64,000 bases of DNA. Origin: Pigmentiphaga humi (GTDB lineage: Bacteria; Pseudomonadota; Gammaproteobacteria; Burkholderiales; Burkholderiaceae_B). A program made the position numbers and the translations under genes. The notes under the pieces are model-generated. The model had not been told where the DNA came from. It was given only the letters and a program-made list of their open reading frames with translations, and searched no databases. Below, one piece after another: positions 27,805 to 36,772 of this stretch. Location: assembly GCF_900606115.1 (NCBI RefSeq), contig NZ_UWPJ01000016.1, positions 1 to 64,000 of the forward strand. The letters are read 5' to 3'. How positions within the stretch are numbered: the first letter of the stretch is position 1; every line of letters begins with the position of its first letter.

Positions 27805-28248
27805 CTATCCCGGCGCAGGACCGCAGCCCTTCCGGATACGCGGCACGTCGCGCAGCCCGTTCAGGATCATCCATTGATGCCGTCCGGTTTCGCTGCCCTG
27901 CTCCGCGGCCAGCCGGGCCCAGTGCGTCGCCTCGCACGGATCGGCCTTCACGCCGGCGCCGTAGAGCGCGGGGCCGGCCAGCAGGACCGAGGCCAGCATT
28001 TCCTGCGCTTCCAGCTCGCCGCGGGTCGCGGCCTGCCGCAACAGCGTCAGCATGGCGCCATAGTTGCGTTCGGAGCGGGCCTCCAGCGCCATTTGGTAGA
28101 ACTGCTCGGACGTGGCGATTTCCGACAGCGGCGGCGCGGCCGAGGCGGCAGGCGCCAGGACAGCCGCGGCAAACAGCCACGGGACCAGGCGCAAACAGGC
28201 CGCGCCCGGGGAACAATCGATGCGATGGAACATGCGCGAGCGCTTCAC
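27805..28248 (-). CDS. Small exported Sel1-like repeat protein
   Basis: This 147-residue protein has an N-terminal signal peptide (hydrophobic stretch LVPWLFAAAVLAPAASA). Two helical repeats of the Sel1/TPR type follow: NYGAMLTLLRQAATRGELEAQ and ATHWARLAAEQGSETG. The GTG start at 28248 follows GGAG six bases upstream; an internal ATG at 28230 is possible. Such proteins mediate protein contacts. It is divergent from the LysR gene and convergent with the kinase gene. No specific function can be assigned. Confidence 0.72.
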   Translation of the reverse strand: MKRSRMFHRIDCSPGAACLRLVPWLFAAAVLAPAASAAPPLSEIATSEQFYQMALEARSERNYGAMLTLLRQAATRGELEAQEMLASVLLAGPALYGAGVKADPCEATHWARLAAEQGSETGRHQWMILNGLRDVPRIRKGCGPAPG

Positions 28249-28321
28249 GGTCGTCTCCTTTCCTGAAGTGTCTATTGGGCTCGCCGCCGCGTTTTGGCAC
28301 AATGCGGTTCTTTCCTTCGTA

Positions 28322-28340
28322 CCTTCGGTTGATCCGAAGG
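28322..28340. promoter_or_regulatory. Perfect 19-bp inverted repeat upstream of LysR gene
   Basis: CCTTCGG-TTGAT-CCGAAGG is a perfect inverted repeat that includes a T-N11-A motif, the hallmark of LysR-type sites. It is 24 bp upstream of the LysR ATG in the 116-bp divergent region. Autoregulation by the adjacent LysR protein is inferred. Confidence 0.5.
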
Positions 28341-28364
28341 CACCCCCGGCAAGGGAGAACCTCC

Positions 28365-29270
28365 ATGCGCCTCGATCTCGCGGATCTCCGCCTGTTTCTC
28401 TGCATCGTCGATGCCGGCAGCATCACACAAGGCGCGGCTCGCGCGAACCTGGCACTGGCATCGGCCAGCGAACGCCTGCGCAACATCGAGGCCGATGCCG
28501 GCGTGCGGCTGCTGGAGCGCCTGCATCGCGGCGTGGCGGCCACCGAAGCCGGCGAGGCGCTGGCCCACCACGCCCGGCTGATCCTGCGCCAACGGGAACT
28601 GATGCAGGGCGAATTGCTGGACTTCGCGTCCGGCGCCCGCGGCACCGTCCGCATCCACGCCAATACCGCGGCGCTGACGGCCTTCCTGCCCCGCAAGCTC
28701 GCTCCGTGGATGGCCGCCCGCCCACACCTGAACGTGGACATCCGGGAGCGCACCAGCAACGAGATCGTCAAGGCCGTCTCTGCCGGGTTGGTCGAGGCCG
28801 GCATCACGTCCGACCAGGTCGACCCCGCGGGGCTGCAACTCCACCCCGTCGCCACGGACCACCTCGTGCTGATCACGGCTACCGGCCATCCTCTGGGACA
28901 AAGACGCGTGGTCCCATTCTCGGAGGTCGTACGCGAACCTTTCGTGGGGCTGGCTCCGGGCAGCGCATTGCAGGACCATATCGACGAGCATGCGCGGCGC
29001 ACCGGCCACGCGCTCGCCCTGCGCATCAGGATGAACACCTTCGGGGGCTTGTGCGAAATGGTGTCGCACGGCGTGGGCGTAGCCATCGTCCCCGACAGCA
29101 TCGCCGTGAGCCATCGCCGCCGCCATCCCTACCAGCGCATCGCCCTGGCGGACGGCTGGGCGCACCGCCGCCTGTGCCTGTGCGTGCGCGACTGGGCCGG
29201 CCTTTCACCCCCCGTCCGGGATCTGCTGACGCACCTGGCCGGCGACAAGGGCGTGGCACCGCCCCTATAG
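28365..29270 (+). CDS. LysR-family transcriptional regulator
   Basis: This 301-residue LysR protein has a winged helix containing GSITQGAARANLALASASERLRN at residues 16-38. Its effector domain resembles the CbbR/CysB-like group, with ITATGHPLGQRR and GHALALRIRMNTFGGLCEMVS. The start follows GGGAGAACCTCC. The only divergent neighbour is the Sel1-like gene; no catabolic operon is adjacent, so the target is unclear. A transcription terminator on the opposite strand lies just after its stop codon. Confidence 0.92.
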   Translation: MRLDLADLRLFLCIVDAGSITQGAARANLALASASERLRNIEADAGVRLLERLHRGVAATEAGEALAHHARLILRQRELMQGELLDFASGARGTVRIHANTAALTAFLPRKLAPWMAARPHLNVDIRERTSNEIVKAVSAGLVEAGITSDQVDPAGLQLHPVATDHLVLITATGHPLGQRRVVPFSEVVREPFVGLAPGSALQDHIDEHARRTGHALALRIRMNTFGGLCEMVSHGVGVAIVPDSIAVSHRRRHPYQRIALADGWAHRRLCLCVRDWAGLSPPVRDLLTHLAGDKGVAPPL

Positions 29271-29276
29271 CGGCAT

Positions 29277-29308
29277 AAAAAAACGGCGCCCCAACCAGGA
29301 CGCCGTTT
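29277..29308 (-). terminator. Intrinsic terminator of the rpsO-pnp operon
   Basis: On the minus strand AAACGGCG pairs perfectly with CGCCGTTT across a 12-base loop and runs into TTTTTTT. It lies about 95 bp after the pnp stop codon, beyond repeat copy C. On the plus strand the same stem could also slow transcription leaving the LysR gene. Confidence 0.8.
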
Positions 29309-29328
29309 CACAACCGCCTTCAGACCCA

Positions 29329-29400
29329 GGGTACTGACGGACCCGCTCCGCAGGTCCGCCAATGCCGCCCCTGGGGCGCGCGCAAGCGCGCGGGGGGTTC
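29329..29400 (+). repeat. Dispersed palindromic element, copy C (diverged)
   Basis: This shorter, diverged copy has GACGGACCCGCTCCGC then AGGTCCGCC, a CCCCTGGGG palindrome and GCGCGCAAGCGCGCGG. It ends two bases before the pnp stop codon. It shares order and orientation with copies A and B. Confidence 0.75.
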
Positions 29401-29402
29401 TA

Positions 29403-31496
29403 TTACTCTACCGCAATCGCCTTCATCGACAGACGCAGGCGGCCCTTGTCGTCGGCCTCGATGACCTTGACACGGACCTGCTGGCCCACCTTCAGCACAT
29501 CGTTGATGTTGGCGATGCGATGATTGGCGATTTCCGAGATGTGCAGCAGGCCGTCGCGGCCCGGCAGCACCTGGACGATGGCGCCGAAATCCAGCAGGCG
29601 CAGCACGGCGCCTTCGTAGATCTGGCCCACTTCCACGTCGGCGGTCAGGTCGGCGATGCGGCGCTGCGCCTCCTTGGCGCGGTCCAGGTCGGCGCTGGAG
29701 ATCACGATGGTGCCGTCGTCCGAGATGTCGATCTGGGTGCCGGTTTCTTCGGTCAGCGCACGGATGGTGGCGCCGCCCTTGCCGATCACGTCGCGGATCT
29801 TCTCGGGGTTGATCTTCATCGACAGCATGCGCGGCGCGAAGGCCGACAGCTCGCCGCGCGAACCTTCGAGCGCCTCGCGCATCTTTTCCAGGATGTGCAG
29901 GCGGCCTTCGCGGGCCTGGGCCAGCGCCACCTGCATGATTTCCTTGGTGATGCCTTGGATCTTGATGTCCATCTGCAGCGCGGTCACACCATTGACGGTG
30001 CCGGCCACCTTGAAGTCCATGTCGCCCAGGTGGTCTTCGTCGCCCAGGATGTCGGTCAGCACGGCGAACTTGCCGCCGTCCTTGATCAGACCCATGGCCA
30101 CGCCGGCCACGTGATCCTTGACCGGCACGCCGGCGTCCATCATGGCCAGCGAGCCGCCGCACACGGACGCCATCGACGACGAACCGTTCGATTCGGTGAT
30201 TTCCGACACCACGCGAATGGTGTACTGGAAGTCCTGCGGCGCGGGCAGCAGCGACACCAGGGCACGCTTGGCCAGGCGGCCGTGGCCGACTTCGCGGCGC
30301 TTGGGCGTGCCGATGCGGCCGGTTTCGCCGGTGGCGAACGGCGGCATGTTGTAGTGGAGCATGAAGCGATCACGGTACTCGCCCATCAGCGCGTCGATGA
30401 TCTGCTCGTCCTGCTTGGTGCCCAGCGTGGCGACCACCAGAGCCTGGGTTTCGCCGCGGGTGAACAGCGCGCTGCCGTGCGCGCGGGGCAGCACGCCCAG
30501 GCGGATGCTGATGGGGCGCACCGTGCGGGTGTCGCGGCCGTCGATGCGGGGCTCGCCGTTCAGGATCTGGCCGCGGACGATCTGGGACTCGAAGTCGAAC
30601 AGGATGTCGTCCACTTCGACGCTGTCGATCGCGGAGCCCGAAGCCTCGGCCGCCAGCCTGGCCTGTACGTCGGCATAGACTTCACGCAGCTTGGCGGTGC
30701 GGTCCTGCTTGGAGCGGACCTGATAGGCGGCCTTCAGGCCTTCCTCGGCCACGGCGCGCACCGAGGCGATCAGGGCCTCGTTCTTGGCCGCAGGCTTCCA
30801 GTCCCACTCCGGCTTGCCGGCTTCGCGCACCAGGTCGTTGATGACGCCGATGACGGTCTGCAGATGCTCGTGGCCGTAGACCACGCCGCCCAGCATGATT
30901 TCCTCGGACAACTGCTGGGCCTCGGATTCGACCATCAGCACGGCGGCGTCGGTGCCGGCCACTACCAGGTCAAGCTTGGAGCTCTTGAGCTGCGAAGCGG
31001 TGGGGTTCAGCACGTACTGGCCGTCGACCCAGCCCACGCGCGCGGCGCCGATCGGACCGTTGAACGGGATGCCGGAGATCGCCAGCGCGGCCGAGGCGCC
31101 GATCATGGCGGCGATATCCGGATCGATCTCGGGATTGACCGAGACGGTATGGATCACGACGTGGACGTCGTTATAGAAGCCTTCGGGGAACAGCGGACGC
31201 AGCGGCCGGTCGATCAGGCGCGAGGTCAGCGTTTCCTTTTCGGAAGGCTTGCCTTCGCGCTTGAAGAAACCGCCCGGGATGCGGCCCGCGGCGTAGGTCT
31301 TCTCGATGTAATCGACGGTCAGCGGGAAGAAGTCCTGGCCGGGCTTGGCTTTCTTGGCGCCGACCACGGTAGCCAGCACGACGGTGTCTTCGATGGACAC
31401 GAGGACCGCGCCCGAAGCCTGGCGGGCGATCTCGCCCGTTTCGAGGGTGACGGTATGCTGGCCGTACTGGAAGGTTTTTGTGACTTTATTGAACAT
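29403..31496 (-). CDS. pnp: Polyribonucleotide nucleotidyltransferase
   Basis: PNPase is a phosphorolytic 3'-5' exoribonuclease and component of RNA degradation complexes. The 697-residue protein has two RNase PH domains (about residues 10-145 and 325-460 region). The catalytic aspartates are in DMDFKVAGT and [12 protein letters not shown] domain ([15 protein letters not shown], about 560) and an S1 domain ([19 protein letters not shown], about 625) follow. The ATG at 31496 is preferred over one three codons upstream because AAGGA is correctly spaced from it. It lies downstream of rpsO, the conserved order. Confidence 0.98.
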   Translation of the reverse strand: MFNKVTKTFQYGQHTVTLETGEIARQASGAVLVSIEDTVVLATVVGAKKAKPGQDFFPLTVDYIEKTYAAGRIPGGFFKREGKPSEKETLTSRLIDRPLRPLFPEGFYNDVHVVIHTVSVNPEIDPDIAAMIGASAALAISGIPFNGPIGAARVGWVDGQYVLNPTASQLKSSKLDLVVAGTDAAVLMVESEAQQLSEEIMLGGVVYGHEHLQTVIGVINDLVREAGKPEWDWKPAAKNEALIASVRAVAEEGLKAAYQVRSKQDRTAKLREVYADVQARLAAEASGSAIDSVEVDDILFDFESQIVRGQILNGEPRIDGRDTRTVRPISIRLGVLPRAHGSALFTRGETQALVVATLGTKQDEQIIDALMGEYRDRFMLHYNMPPFATGETGRIGTPKRREVGHGRLAKRALVSLLPAPQDFQYTIRVVSEITESNGSSSMASVCGGSLAMMDAGVPVKDHVAGVAMGLIKDGGKFAVLTDILGDEDHLGDMDFKVAGTVNGVTALQMDIKIQGITKEIMQVALAQAREGRLHILEKMREALEGSRGELSAFAPRMLSMKINPEKIRDVIGKGGATIRALTEETGTQIDISDDGTIVISSADLDRAKEAQRRIADLTADVEVGQIYEGAVLRLLDFGAIVQVLPGRDGLLHISEIANHRIANINDVLKVGQQVRVKVIEADDKGRLRLSMKAIAVE

Positions 31497-31534
31497 GACA
31501 GGCATCCTTTTCGGTTGCCCCTCTGAAACGAAAA

Positions 31535-31565
31535 TGCCTGTGACAGGCGGTTCCTGACACAGGCA
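31535..31565 (-). terminator. Long hairpin in the rpsO-pnp intercistronic region
   Basis: TGCCTGTG and CAGG on one arm pair with CCTG and CACAGGCA on the other, a 12-base-pair stem with one T-T mismatch and a 5-base loop. On the coding strand it is followed by TTTTC. In E. coli this interval holds an attenuating terminator and an RNase III site through which PNPase autoregulates. The same role is inferred here. Confidence 0.65.
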
Positions 31566-31703
31566 CTCTCTTTTTTCAGGAGGGTAGTGCTAGCGTGCCG
31601 GCCGCGTCCCGCCCGAAGGCGAAACGGCGGAACCGGCAACCACCGGAAACGCCGAGCGGCGCTGCGAGGGCAGCGCCCGCCGGGTTTCCCATCCCCTGGA
31701 AAA

Positions 31704-31973
31704 TCACTTACGCAGACCGAGCTTCTCGATCAGGGCGCGGTACGCGTCGGCGTTGCGGCCCTTGAGATAGTCGAGCAGCTTGCGGCGACGGCTGACCATG
31801 CGCAGCAGTCCGCGGCGGGAATGGTGGTCTTTCGTGTGCTCTTTGAAGTGGCTGGTCAATTCGTTGATCCGGGCGGTGAGCAGAGCCACCTGCACTTCGG
31901 GCGAACCGGTGTCGCCTTGGGCGCGCTGGAACTCGGAAACGATATTGGCCTTGTTGATGTCGGCTACGGACAT
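31704..31973 (-). CDS. rpsO: 30S ribosomal protein S15
   Basis: S15 is an 89-residue four-helix protein that binds the 16S rRNA three-way junction. The sequence contains [38 protein letters not shown] and [16 protein letters not shown], all highly conserved. GAGGAAA precedes the ATG at 31973. The gene has its own promoter (TATAAT at 32077-32082) and a leader of about 97 nt with a hairpin, and is followed by pnp. Confidence 0.98.
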   Translation of the reverse strand: MSVADINKANIVSEFQRAQGDTGSPEVQVALLTARINELTSHFKEHTKDHHSRRGLLRMVSRRRKLLDYLKGRNADAYRALIEKLGLRK

Positions 31974-31992
31974 GCTTTCCTCTCGGACTGGC

Positions 31993-32014
31993 GGCAAGGC
32001 CGAGGCGCCTTGCC
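31993..32014 (-). promoter_or_regulatory. Hairpin in the rpsO leader
   Basis: GGCAAGGC pairs perfectly with GCCTTGCC around a 6-base loop, 20 bases upstream of the rpsO ATG. S15 represses its own translation by binding its leader RNA in several bacteria. This stem is the obvious candidate here, although the fold is not shown to match a known S15 site. Confidence 0.45.
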
Positions 32015-32076
32015 GTGAAGTTGAAAAAATTGGATATATGCGCAATCTGCCCCATGCCTACATAGAGCAGCCAGTG

Positions 32077-32082
32077 ATTATA
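32077..32082 (-). promoter_or_regulatory. rpsO promoter -10 element
   Basis: TATAAT on the minus strand lies just outside the stop codon of the branched-chain-type binding protein gene, about 100 bp upstream of rpsO. A clear -35 hexamer is not visible at 16-18 bp; the best candidate there is weak. Confidence 0.55.
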
Positions 32083-32084
32083 GC

Positions 32085-33374
32085 TCAATCCGGCAGTTTC
32101 GCCATCTTGCAGGTGGTAGGCAGGGCCAGGTCGGCCGCCGGCACCTTCAGCGTGGTCTCGAAGCCGTAGCCGCTGCCTTCCACGTCGCGCCGCACCGCGC
32201 CCTGCCCAGCCTTCTGCATGGTGAACACGTACAGGGGCTTGATGGCCTGGTGGTCGTCGGGCCGCATCCACAAGTCCGCGCCTTCGGCGGTCCAGCGCAT
32301 GCCGGAGAGCCGGCGCGCGACCGCCGCCGCGTCGACCGCGCCTGCCTGCTCCAGCGCAGCCGCCAGCATGTCGGTCATGTGCAGCATGCGGGCGTTCAGG
32401 TAGTCATCGGAGGGGCGCGGGAACATTTTTCGGTAGTCGTCGTAGGCGCGGTCCATGTCCGGCTCGCCGGCGTTGTAGTGCCATTCGGCCACCGCGCGGA
32501 CCTTGCCCACCCCGGCATCCGCCAGCGCCGCCGGGGCGCCCAGGGCATTGCCGTAGAAGGTGTAGAAACTGCCTTTGACGCCGGCCTCGCGGGCCGCCTT
32601 GACCAGCAGGGTCAGGTCGTTGCCCCAGTTGCCGGTAATGACCGTATCGGCGCCGCTGGCCACGATCTTGGCCGCATAGGGGGCGAAATCCTTGACTTTG
32701 CCGATCGGGTGGAACTCGTCGGCCACGATCTGCACGTCGGGCCGCTTGGCGCGCAGCATGGCGCGCGCGCTCTGCGCCACCTGGTGGCCGAAGCTGTAGT
32801 CCTGGTTGATCAGGTAGGCCTTGCGCACGGCGGCGTCGCGCTTGAGCACCTCGGTCAGCGCGGCCAGGCGCATGTCGGAGCTGGCATCGAAGCGGAAATG
32901 CCACGGGCTGCATTTCTCGTTGGTCAGCGCCGGATCGACCGCGGAATAGTTCAGGAACACGATGCGCTGGCCGGGATTGCGCTGGTTGTGGCGGTTCACG
33001 CCATCGATCAGCCCGGCCGCCACGGCCGAGCTGTTGCCCTGCATCACGATGCGGATGGACTGGTCGGCGACGCTGCGCAGCAGCAGCAAGGCCTCGTCCA
33101 CCTGGTTCTTGCTGTCCAGCGGCACTAGTTCCAGCCGGTGGCGGCCGTCGGCCAGCTTCACCCCGCCGCGCGCGTTGACGCGCGCCACCGCGAAGCGCAA
33201 ATTGCGCATGATGGCCTCGCCGGTGTTGGCGAACGGCCCCGACATCGCCTCGATCACGGCGATCCGCACCGGCGGCGGCTCCTGCGCCGCGGCGGGCACC
33301 GCCGCCATGGCCGCCACGATCCAGCCAAGCCCTACAATCCACATATACGAACCACGCCCGCGCGACACCTTCAC
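32085..33374 (-). CDS. Branched-chain amino acid-type ABC substrate-binding protein
   Basis: This 429-residue periplasmic binding protein belongs to the Leu/Ile/Val-binding (PBP1, PF13458) class. A signal peptide ending MAAVPAAA precedes QEPPPVRIAVIEAMSG. Further marks are GNSSAVAAGLIDGV, KAYLINQDYSFGHQVAQSA and DTVITGNWGNDLTLLVKA. A GTG start at 33374 is chosen because GGAG lies six bases before it. No livHMGF genes are adjacent, so it is an orphan receptor, possibly for amino acids or aromatic acids. It is divergent from the lipoprotein gene. Confidence 0.87.
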   Translation of the reverse strand: MKVSRGRGSYMWIVGLGWIVAAMAAVPAAAQEPPPVRIAVIEAMSGPFANTGEAIMRNLRFAVARVNARGGVKLADGRHRLELVPLDSKNQVDEALLLLRSVADQSIRIVMQGNSSAVAAGLIDGVNRHNQRNPGQRIVFLNYSAVDPALTNEKCSPWHFRFDASSDMRLAALTEVLKRDAAVRKAYLINQDYSFGHQVAQSARAMLRAKRPDVQIVADEFHPIGKVKDFAPYAAKIVASGADTVITGNWGNDLTLLVKAAREAGVKGSFYTFYGNALGAPAALADAGVGKVRAVAEWHYNAGEPDMDRAYDDYRKMFPRPSDDYLNARMLHMTDMLAAALEQAGAVDAAAVARRLSGMRWTAEGADLWMRPDDHQAIKPLYVFTMQKAGQGAVRRDVEGSGYGFETTLKVPAADLALPTTCKMAKLPD

Positions 33375-33416
33375 ATTTGTCTCCGGCAACGATCAAGATA
33401 ACCAGGGAGAATTGTA

Positions 33417-33929
33417 ATGAGCCTGTGCACCGTTTTGCGCCGCAGCGCCTGCATGCTGGGACTGGCGGCGCTGCTGGCCGGCTGCGCCACCCCAGCCGGC
33501 ATCCAGCCCGGCGAATCCGCCTCCGCAGCGATCGCGCGGATCGGCGCGCCCACGTTGCAGCGGCCGCTGCCCGACGGCGGCGAGCGCCTGCTGTGGTCCA
33601 CCCAGCCCATGGGACAGTTCGTGTGGATTTCCGACGTGGGCCCCGACGGCAAGGTGGTCGAGACCTTCCAGGCCCTCACCAGCGAACGCTTCGCCATGCT
33701 GGACTCGGGCACCTGGAATACCGACCGCCTGCTGTTCGAGTTCGGCCCGCCGGCGGAGATCAGCCGCGTCGGCCTGCATGGCGAGAACATCGTCTGGGAC
33801 TACCGTTTCCGCGAGGACGGCGTCTGGAACTCCATGATGTACGTCTATGTCAATGAGCAGGGTGTTGTCACGCGCCATCATCCGGGTCCGGATCCGTTGA
33901 CCGAGCTGCGCTTCCAGATGGGCAGATGA
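33417..33929 (+). CDS. Outer-membrane-type lipoprotein of unknown function
   Basis: This 170-residue lipoprotein has a signal peptide with the lipobox LLAGC; Cys23 is the expected lipidation site. The body is about 145 residues. It has repeated short beta-strand segments (RLLWSTQPMGQFVWI and ENIVWDYRFREDGVWNSMMY) reminiscent of BamE/SmpA-like folds, but I cannot assign it to a family. GGGAGA precedes the ATG. It is only 42 bp from the divergent binding protein gene. Confidence 0.83.
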   Translation: MSLCTVLRRSACMLGLAALLAGCATPAGIQPGESASAAIARIGAPTLQRPLPDGGERLLWSTQPMGQFVWISDVGPDGKVVETFQALTSERFAMLDSGTWNTDRLLFEFGPPAEISRVGLHGENIVWDYRFREDGVWNSMMYVYVNEQGVVTRHHPGPDPLTELRFQMGR

Positions 33930-33930
33930 A

Positions 33931-33963
33931 GCGCCGCGAGCCATAATCCTCCCGTCGCGGCGC
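33931..33963 (+). terminator. Hairpin after the lipoprotein gene
   Basis: GCGCCGCGA pairs perfectly with TCGCGGCGC across a 15-base loop, starting one base after the stop codon. An alternative small palindrome GGCGCATGCGCC followed by GTTTT overlaps its 3' arm. It is a probable terminator without a strong T-run. Confidence 0.4.
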
Positions 33964-33992
33964 ATGCGCCGTTTTCCGCCCAGCGCCAACGC

Positions 33993-35348
33993 ATGTTCCC
34001 GAGAGTCGCCGCCCGCATCGCCAGCCTGTCCGCGCTCTGCCTCGTCCTGTCGGTGCTGGCCGGCGGCCCCGCGCGGGCCCAGCCGGCCCTTCCGCAACTG
34101 GCGCCCTGCCCCAGGGAAATCCCGGCCGATACCAATTGCTATGCCGGGCGCGACACGGCCGGCGCCTACTACTGGATCGCCATTCCCGCCAATTGGAACC
34201 GGGTGCTGGTCGTGCACGCCCACGGCGGGCCAGACCTGGGCCCGCCCACGCCGCGCCGCAGCCACGCCGATCTCGCGCGCTGGTCGGTCCTGGTCAAGGC
34301 GGGCTATGCCTGGGCCGGCTCGTCGTACCGCCGCGGCGGCTACGGCGTCACCATGGCGGCCGAAGACGTCGAGCGCCTGCGCCGCCTGTTCCTGCGGGAA
34401 TTCGGCCAGCCCCGCCGGACCTTGCTGCACGGCCAGAGCTACGGCGCCAGCGTCGCCGCCAAGGCGGCCGAGCTATTCGGCGGCGTGGAAGGCAAGACGG
34501 CCCCCTACGACGGCGTGGTGCTGACCAGCGGCCTGCTGGGCGGCGCGCCGGCCGCCTACGCTTTCCGGCTGGATCTGAGGGTGGTCTACCAATACGTCTG
34601 CCGCAACCATCCCCGTCCCGACGAACCCCAGTACCCGCTCTGGATGGGCCTGCTGCCGGACTCGCCGCTCACCCATGCCGAGCTGGCCGCGCGCATCCGC
34701 AGCTGCACGGGCATAGGCTTGCCGCCCGCCCAGCGCAGCGCCGAGCAGTCCGCGCGCCTGCGGACGATTCTTTCCGTCGTCAAGATTCCCGAGCGCACCT
34801 TCGTGTCCCACATGAACTGGGCCACCTGGATGTTCCGCGACATCACCCAGGAACGCCTGCAAGGCCGCAACCCGTTCGACAACCACGCGGCGGTCTACGC
34901 CGATTCGTCCGACGACGCCGCGCTCAACGCCGGCGTGGCGCGCTACCGCGCCGATCCACTGGCCCTGGGGCAATTGCTGGCCGACAGCCGGCCGACCGGG
35001 CGCATCCCCGTGCCCGTGCTGACCCTGCATGCCATCCACGACCCCACGGCCCCGGTCGAACTGGAATCGCTCTACCGGGCCATCGTGCACCATGCCGGCC
35101 ACGGCGACCGGCTGGTCCAGGTCTATACCGACGAAGCCGAGCACAGCTACCTGAGCGCGCCCGAATACCCCGCCCTGTTCGCCGCCCTGCTGGACTGGGC
35201 GGACAAGGGCGAGAAACCCACTCCCGCTCTGGTGGCGGCCCTGTGCAAGCGGTACGAGAAGGAGTATGGCGACGGCGGCAGGGAGGCCTGCCATGTGGCG
35301 CCAGGCTACAAGCCGCCGCCGCTGGGCACGCGCGTGCCCGCCCGGTAG
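33993..35348 (+). CDS. Secreted alpha/beta hydrolase
   Basis: This 451-residue protein has a signal peptide (cleavage after PARA, about residue 29). Its alpha/beta-hydrolase core has HAHGGPD near residue 76 as oxyanion-hole region and nucleophile Ser149 in LLHGQSYGASV. The C-terminal ...TLHAIHDPTAPVE and EAEHSYL segments give the expected acid and histidine. Four cysteines beyond the signal suggest disulfides and a periplasmic or extracellular location. Its substrate is unknown; an esterase or depolymerase is plausible. It lies 63 bp downstream of the lipoprotein gene. Confidence 0.82.
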   Translation: MFPRVAARIASLSALCLVLSVLAGGPARAQPALPQLAPCPREIPADTNCYAGRDTAGAYYWIAIPANWNRVLVVHAHGGPDLGPPTPRRSHADLARWSVLVKAGYAWAGSSYRRGGYGVTMAAEDVERLRRLFLREFGQPRRTLLHGQSYGASVAAKAAELFGGVEGKTAPYDGVVLTSGLLGGAPAAYAFRLDLRVVYQYVCRNHPRPDEPQYPLWMGLLPDSPLTHAELAARIRSCTGIGLPPAQRSAEQSARLRTILSVVKIPERTFVSHMNWATWMFRDITQERLQGRNPFDNHAAVYADSSDDAALNAGVARYRADPLALGQLLADSRPTGRIPVPVLTLHAIHDPTAPVELESLYRAIVHHAGHGDRLVQVYTDEAEHSYLSAPEYPALFAALLDWADKGEKPTPALVAALCKRYEKEYGDGGREACHVAPGYKPPPLGTRVPAR

Positions 35349-35372
35349 ATGGAATCGGCCCGCGCGATAGCG

Positions 35373-35654
35373 CTAGGGCTCGATCACGCACAACCGCAGA
35401 TTGGTCTTGCCTTCGCGCAGCTTCTTGGCGGCCTGGTATTCCGGCGAGGCGTACCACTTGCGGGCGGTCTCGCCGTCGGGGAATTCGATCAGCAGCACGT
35501 TGTGCGCCGGACCGCCCTCGAACACGAAGGGCTCGGCGCCGCGCGCCAGGTAGCGGCCGCCGTACCTGGCCACCGCCTCGGCCACCATGCGTCCGTAGGC
35601 GCCGAGCTCGTCGGGCTTGAGTATCTTTACTTCTCCGATTACATAGGCGGGCAT
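35373..35654 (-). CDS. DUF1330 domain protein
   Basis: This 93-residue protein belongs to the dimeric alpha/beta-barrel DUF1330 family, recognised by MPAYVIGEVKI at the start, RYLARGAEPFVFEGG and NVLLIEFPDGETARKWYAS. Such proteins are common near degradation genes and have no established activity. It is the third gene of the Bug-oxygenase-DUF1330 cassette, 77 bp after the oxygenase gene, and ends 24 bp from the convergent hydrolase gene. Confidence 0.88.
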   Translation of the reverse strand: MPAYVIGEVKILKPDELGAYGRMVAEAVARYGGRYLARGAEPFVFEGGPAHNVLLIEFPDGETARKWYASPEYQAAKKLREGKTNLRLCVIEP

Positions 35655-35731
35655 GGATCCTCCAGGAATGCGCCGCGCCGACCCGGCCTCGCGGCGGGGC
35701 GGCGGCAATGCCGGGCCGGCTGCGCGCCGGG

Positions 35732-36739
35732 CTAGGCGGTTTCTTTCTGCGGCATGATGCGCGCCACGTTGCGCGACTTGAGCTCGCCGTAGACGAACGG
35801 CCGGCGCGGGAACGAGGTGGGCAGGTCCTCGGGCGCGATATTGGCCGGATCCGGATTCTGGATCAGCGGCTGGATCAGCGCGTCGTAGCTCGGGTACATG
35901 AAGAACGGGATGGAATAGCGTTCGTTGCCGGAGCGGTTGATCACGCGGTGCACCGCCGACGTGAACACGCCGTCGGTCCAGACCTTCAACACTTCGCCGA
36001 CGTTGACCACCAGCGTGCCGGCCATGGGCGGCACCGCCACCCATTCGCCTTCGCGATTGCGCACCTCCAGGCCTCCGTTCACATCCTGGGCAAGAATGGT
36101 GAACGCATTGGTGTCCGTGTGATTGCGCGCACCGAGGTGCTCGCCGGACTCGTCGGGACGCTGCGGCGGATAGTGCAGCAGGCGCAGCGAGTTCATGTCC
36201 TTGGCGAAGCTGGCCTTCAGCGTATCGGCCGCCAGCCCCAGGCTTTGTTCGAACATGCCGAGCAGCCAATAGCCCAGCTCGTTGACCTTCTCGTAGTAGG
36301 CCATCATGCGCGGTTCGAGGTCCGGCATCGCAGGCGGCCAGGGAATCAGTCCATGCAGCGGCTTGCCGGCCAGCAGCCCGGGATCGTCCGCGGCCAGCGG
36401 GCGCCGGATCTGGAAGGCTTCCTGCAGGTTCTCGCTGATGTTCTTGTCGTTGCCCTTGCTCATGCCGTACAGGTAGCCCTGAGCGTGGTTGTTGAGCTTG
36501 ACCGAGACGGCCATCTTGTCTTCCAGCGGCAGGCTGTGGAAATCGACGGCGGTCTGGAAGATGGCGCGGATGTCTTCGTCGGACAGGCCATGGTTCTTGA
36601 TGTAGAAAAACCCCACGGTCCCGGCGGCGTCGGCGATGGCCTGGGCCACCTCCTGCCGGCCGGCGGCATCGCGCCAGGCCGGCGCCAGATCGACCACGGG
36701 CACCTCCGAAAAAGAGAGTTTTCTGGCAGTAGGCAACAT
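35732..36739 (-). CDS. Isopenicillin N synthase-like Fe(II)/2-oxoglutarate-type oxygenase
   Basis: This 335-residue non-haem iron oxygenase has an N-terminal DIOX_N domain (VPVVDLAPAWRD, GFFYIKNHGL). The C-terminal double-stranded beta-helix has Fe ligands His207 and Asp209 (ARNHTDTNAF) and His264 (SAVHRVINRS). Arg274-x-Ser276 in NERYSIPFF would bind 2-oxoglutarate. Bacterial members oxidise varied small molecules. It is 33 bp downstream of a Bug gene, suggesting that the two act on the same compound. The substrate is unknown. Confidence 0.9.
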   Translation of the reverse strand: MLPTARKLSFSEVPVVDLAPAWRDAAGRQEVAQAIADAAGTVGFFYIKNHGLSDEDIRAIFQTAVDFHSLPLEDKMAVSVKLNNHAQGYLYGMSKGNDKNISENLQEAFQIRRPLAADDPGLLAGKPLHGLIPWPPAMPDLEPRMMAYYEKVNELGYWLLGMFEQSLGLAADTLKASFAKDMNSLRLLHYPPQRPDESGEHLGARNHTDTNAFTILAQDVNGGLEVRNREGEWVAVPPMAGTLVVNVGEVLKVWTDGVFTSAVHRVINRSGNERYSIPFFMYPSYDALIQPLIQNPDPANIAPEDLPTSFPRRPFVYGELKSRNVARIMPQKETA

Positions 36740-36772
36740 ATGCAGTCCTCGTTGAAATCGAAACCGCCCGGA

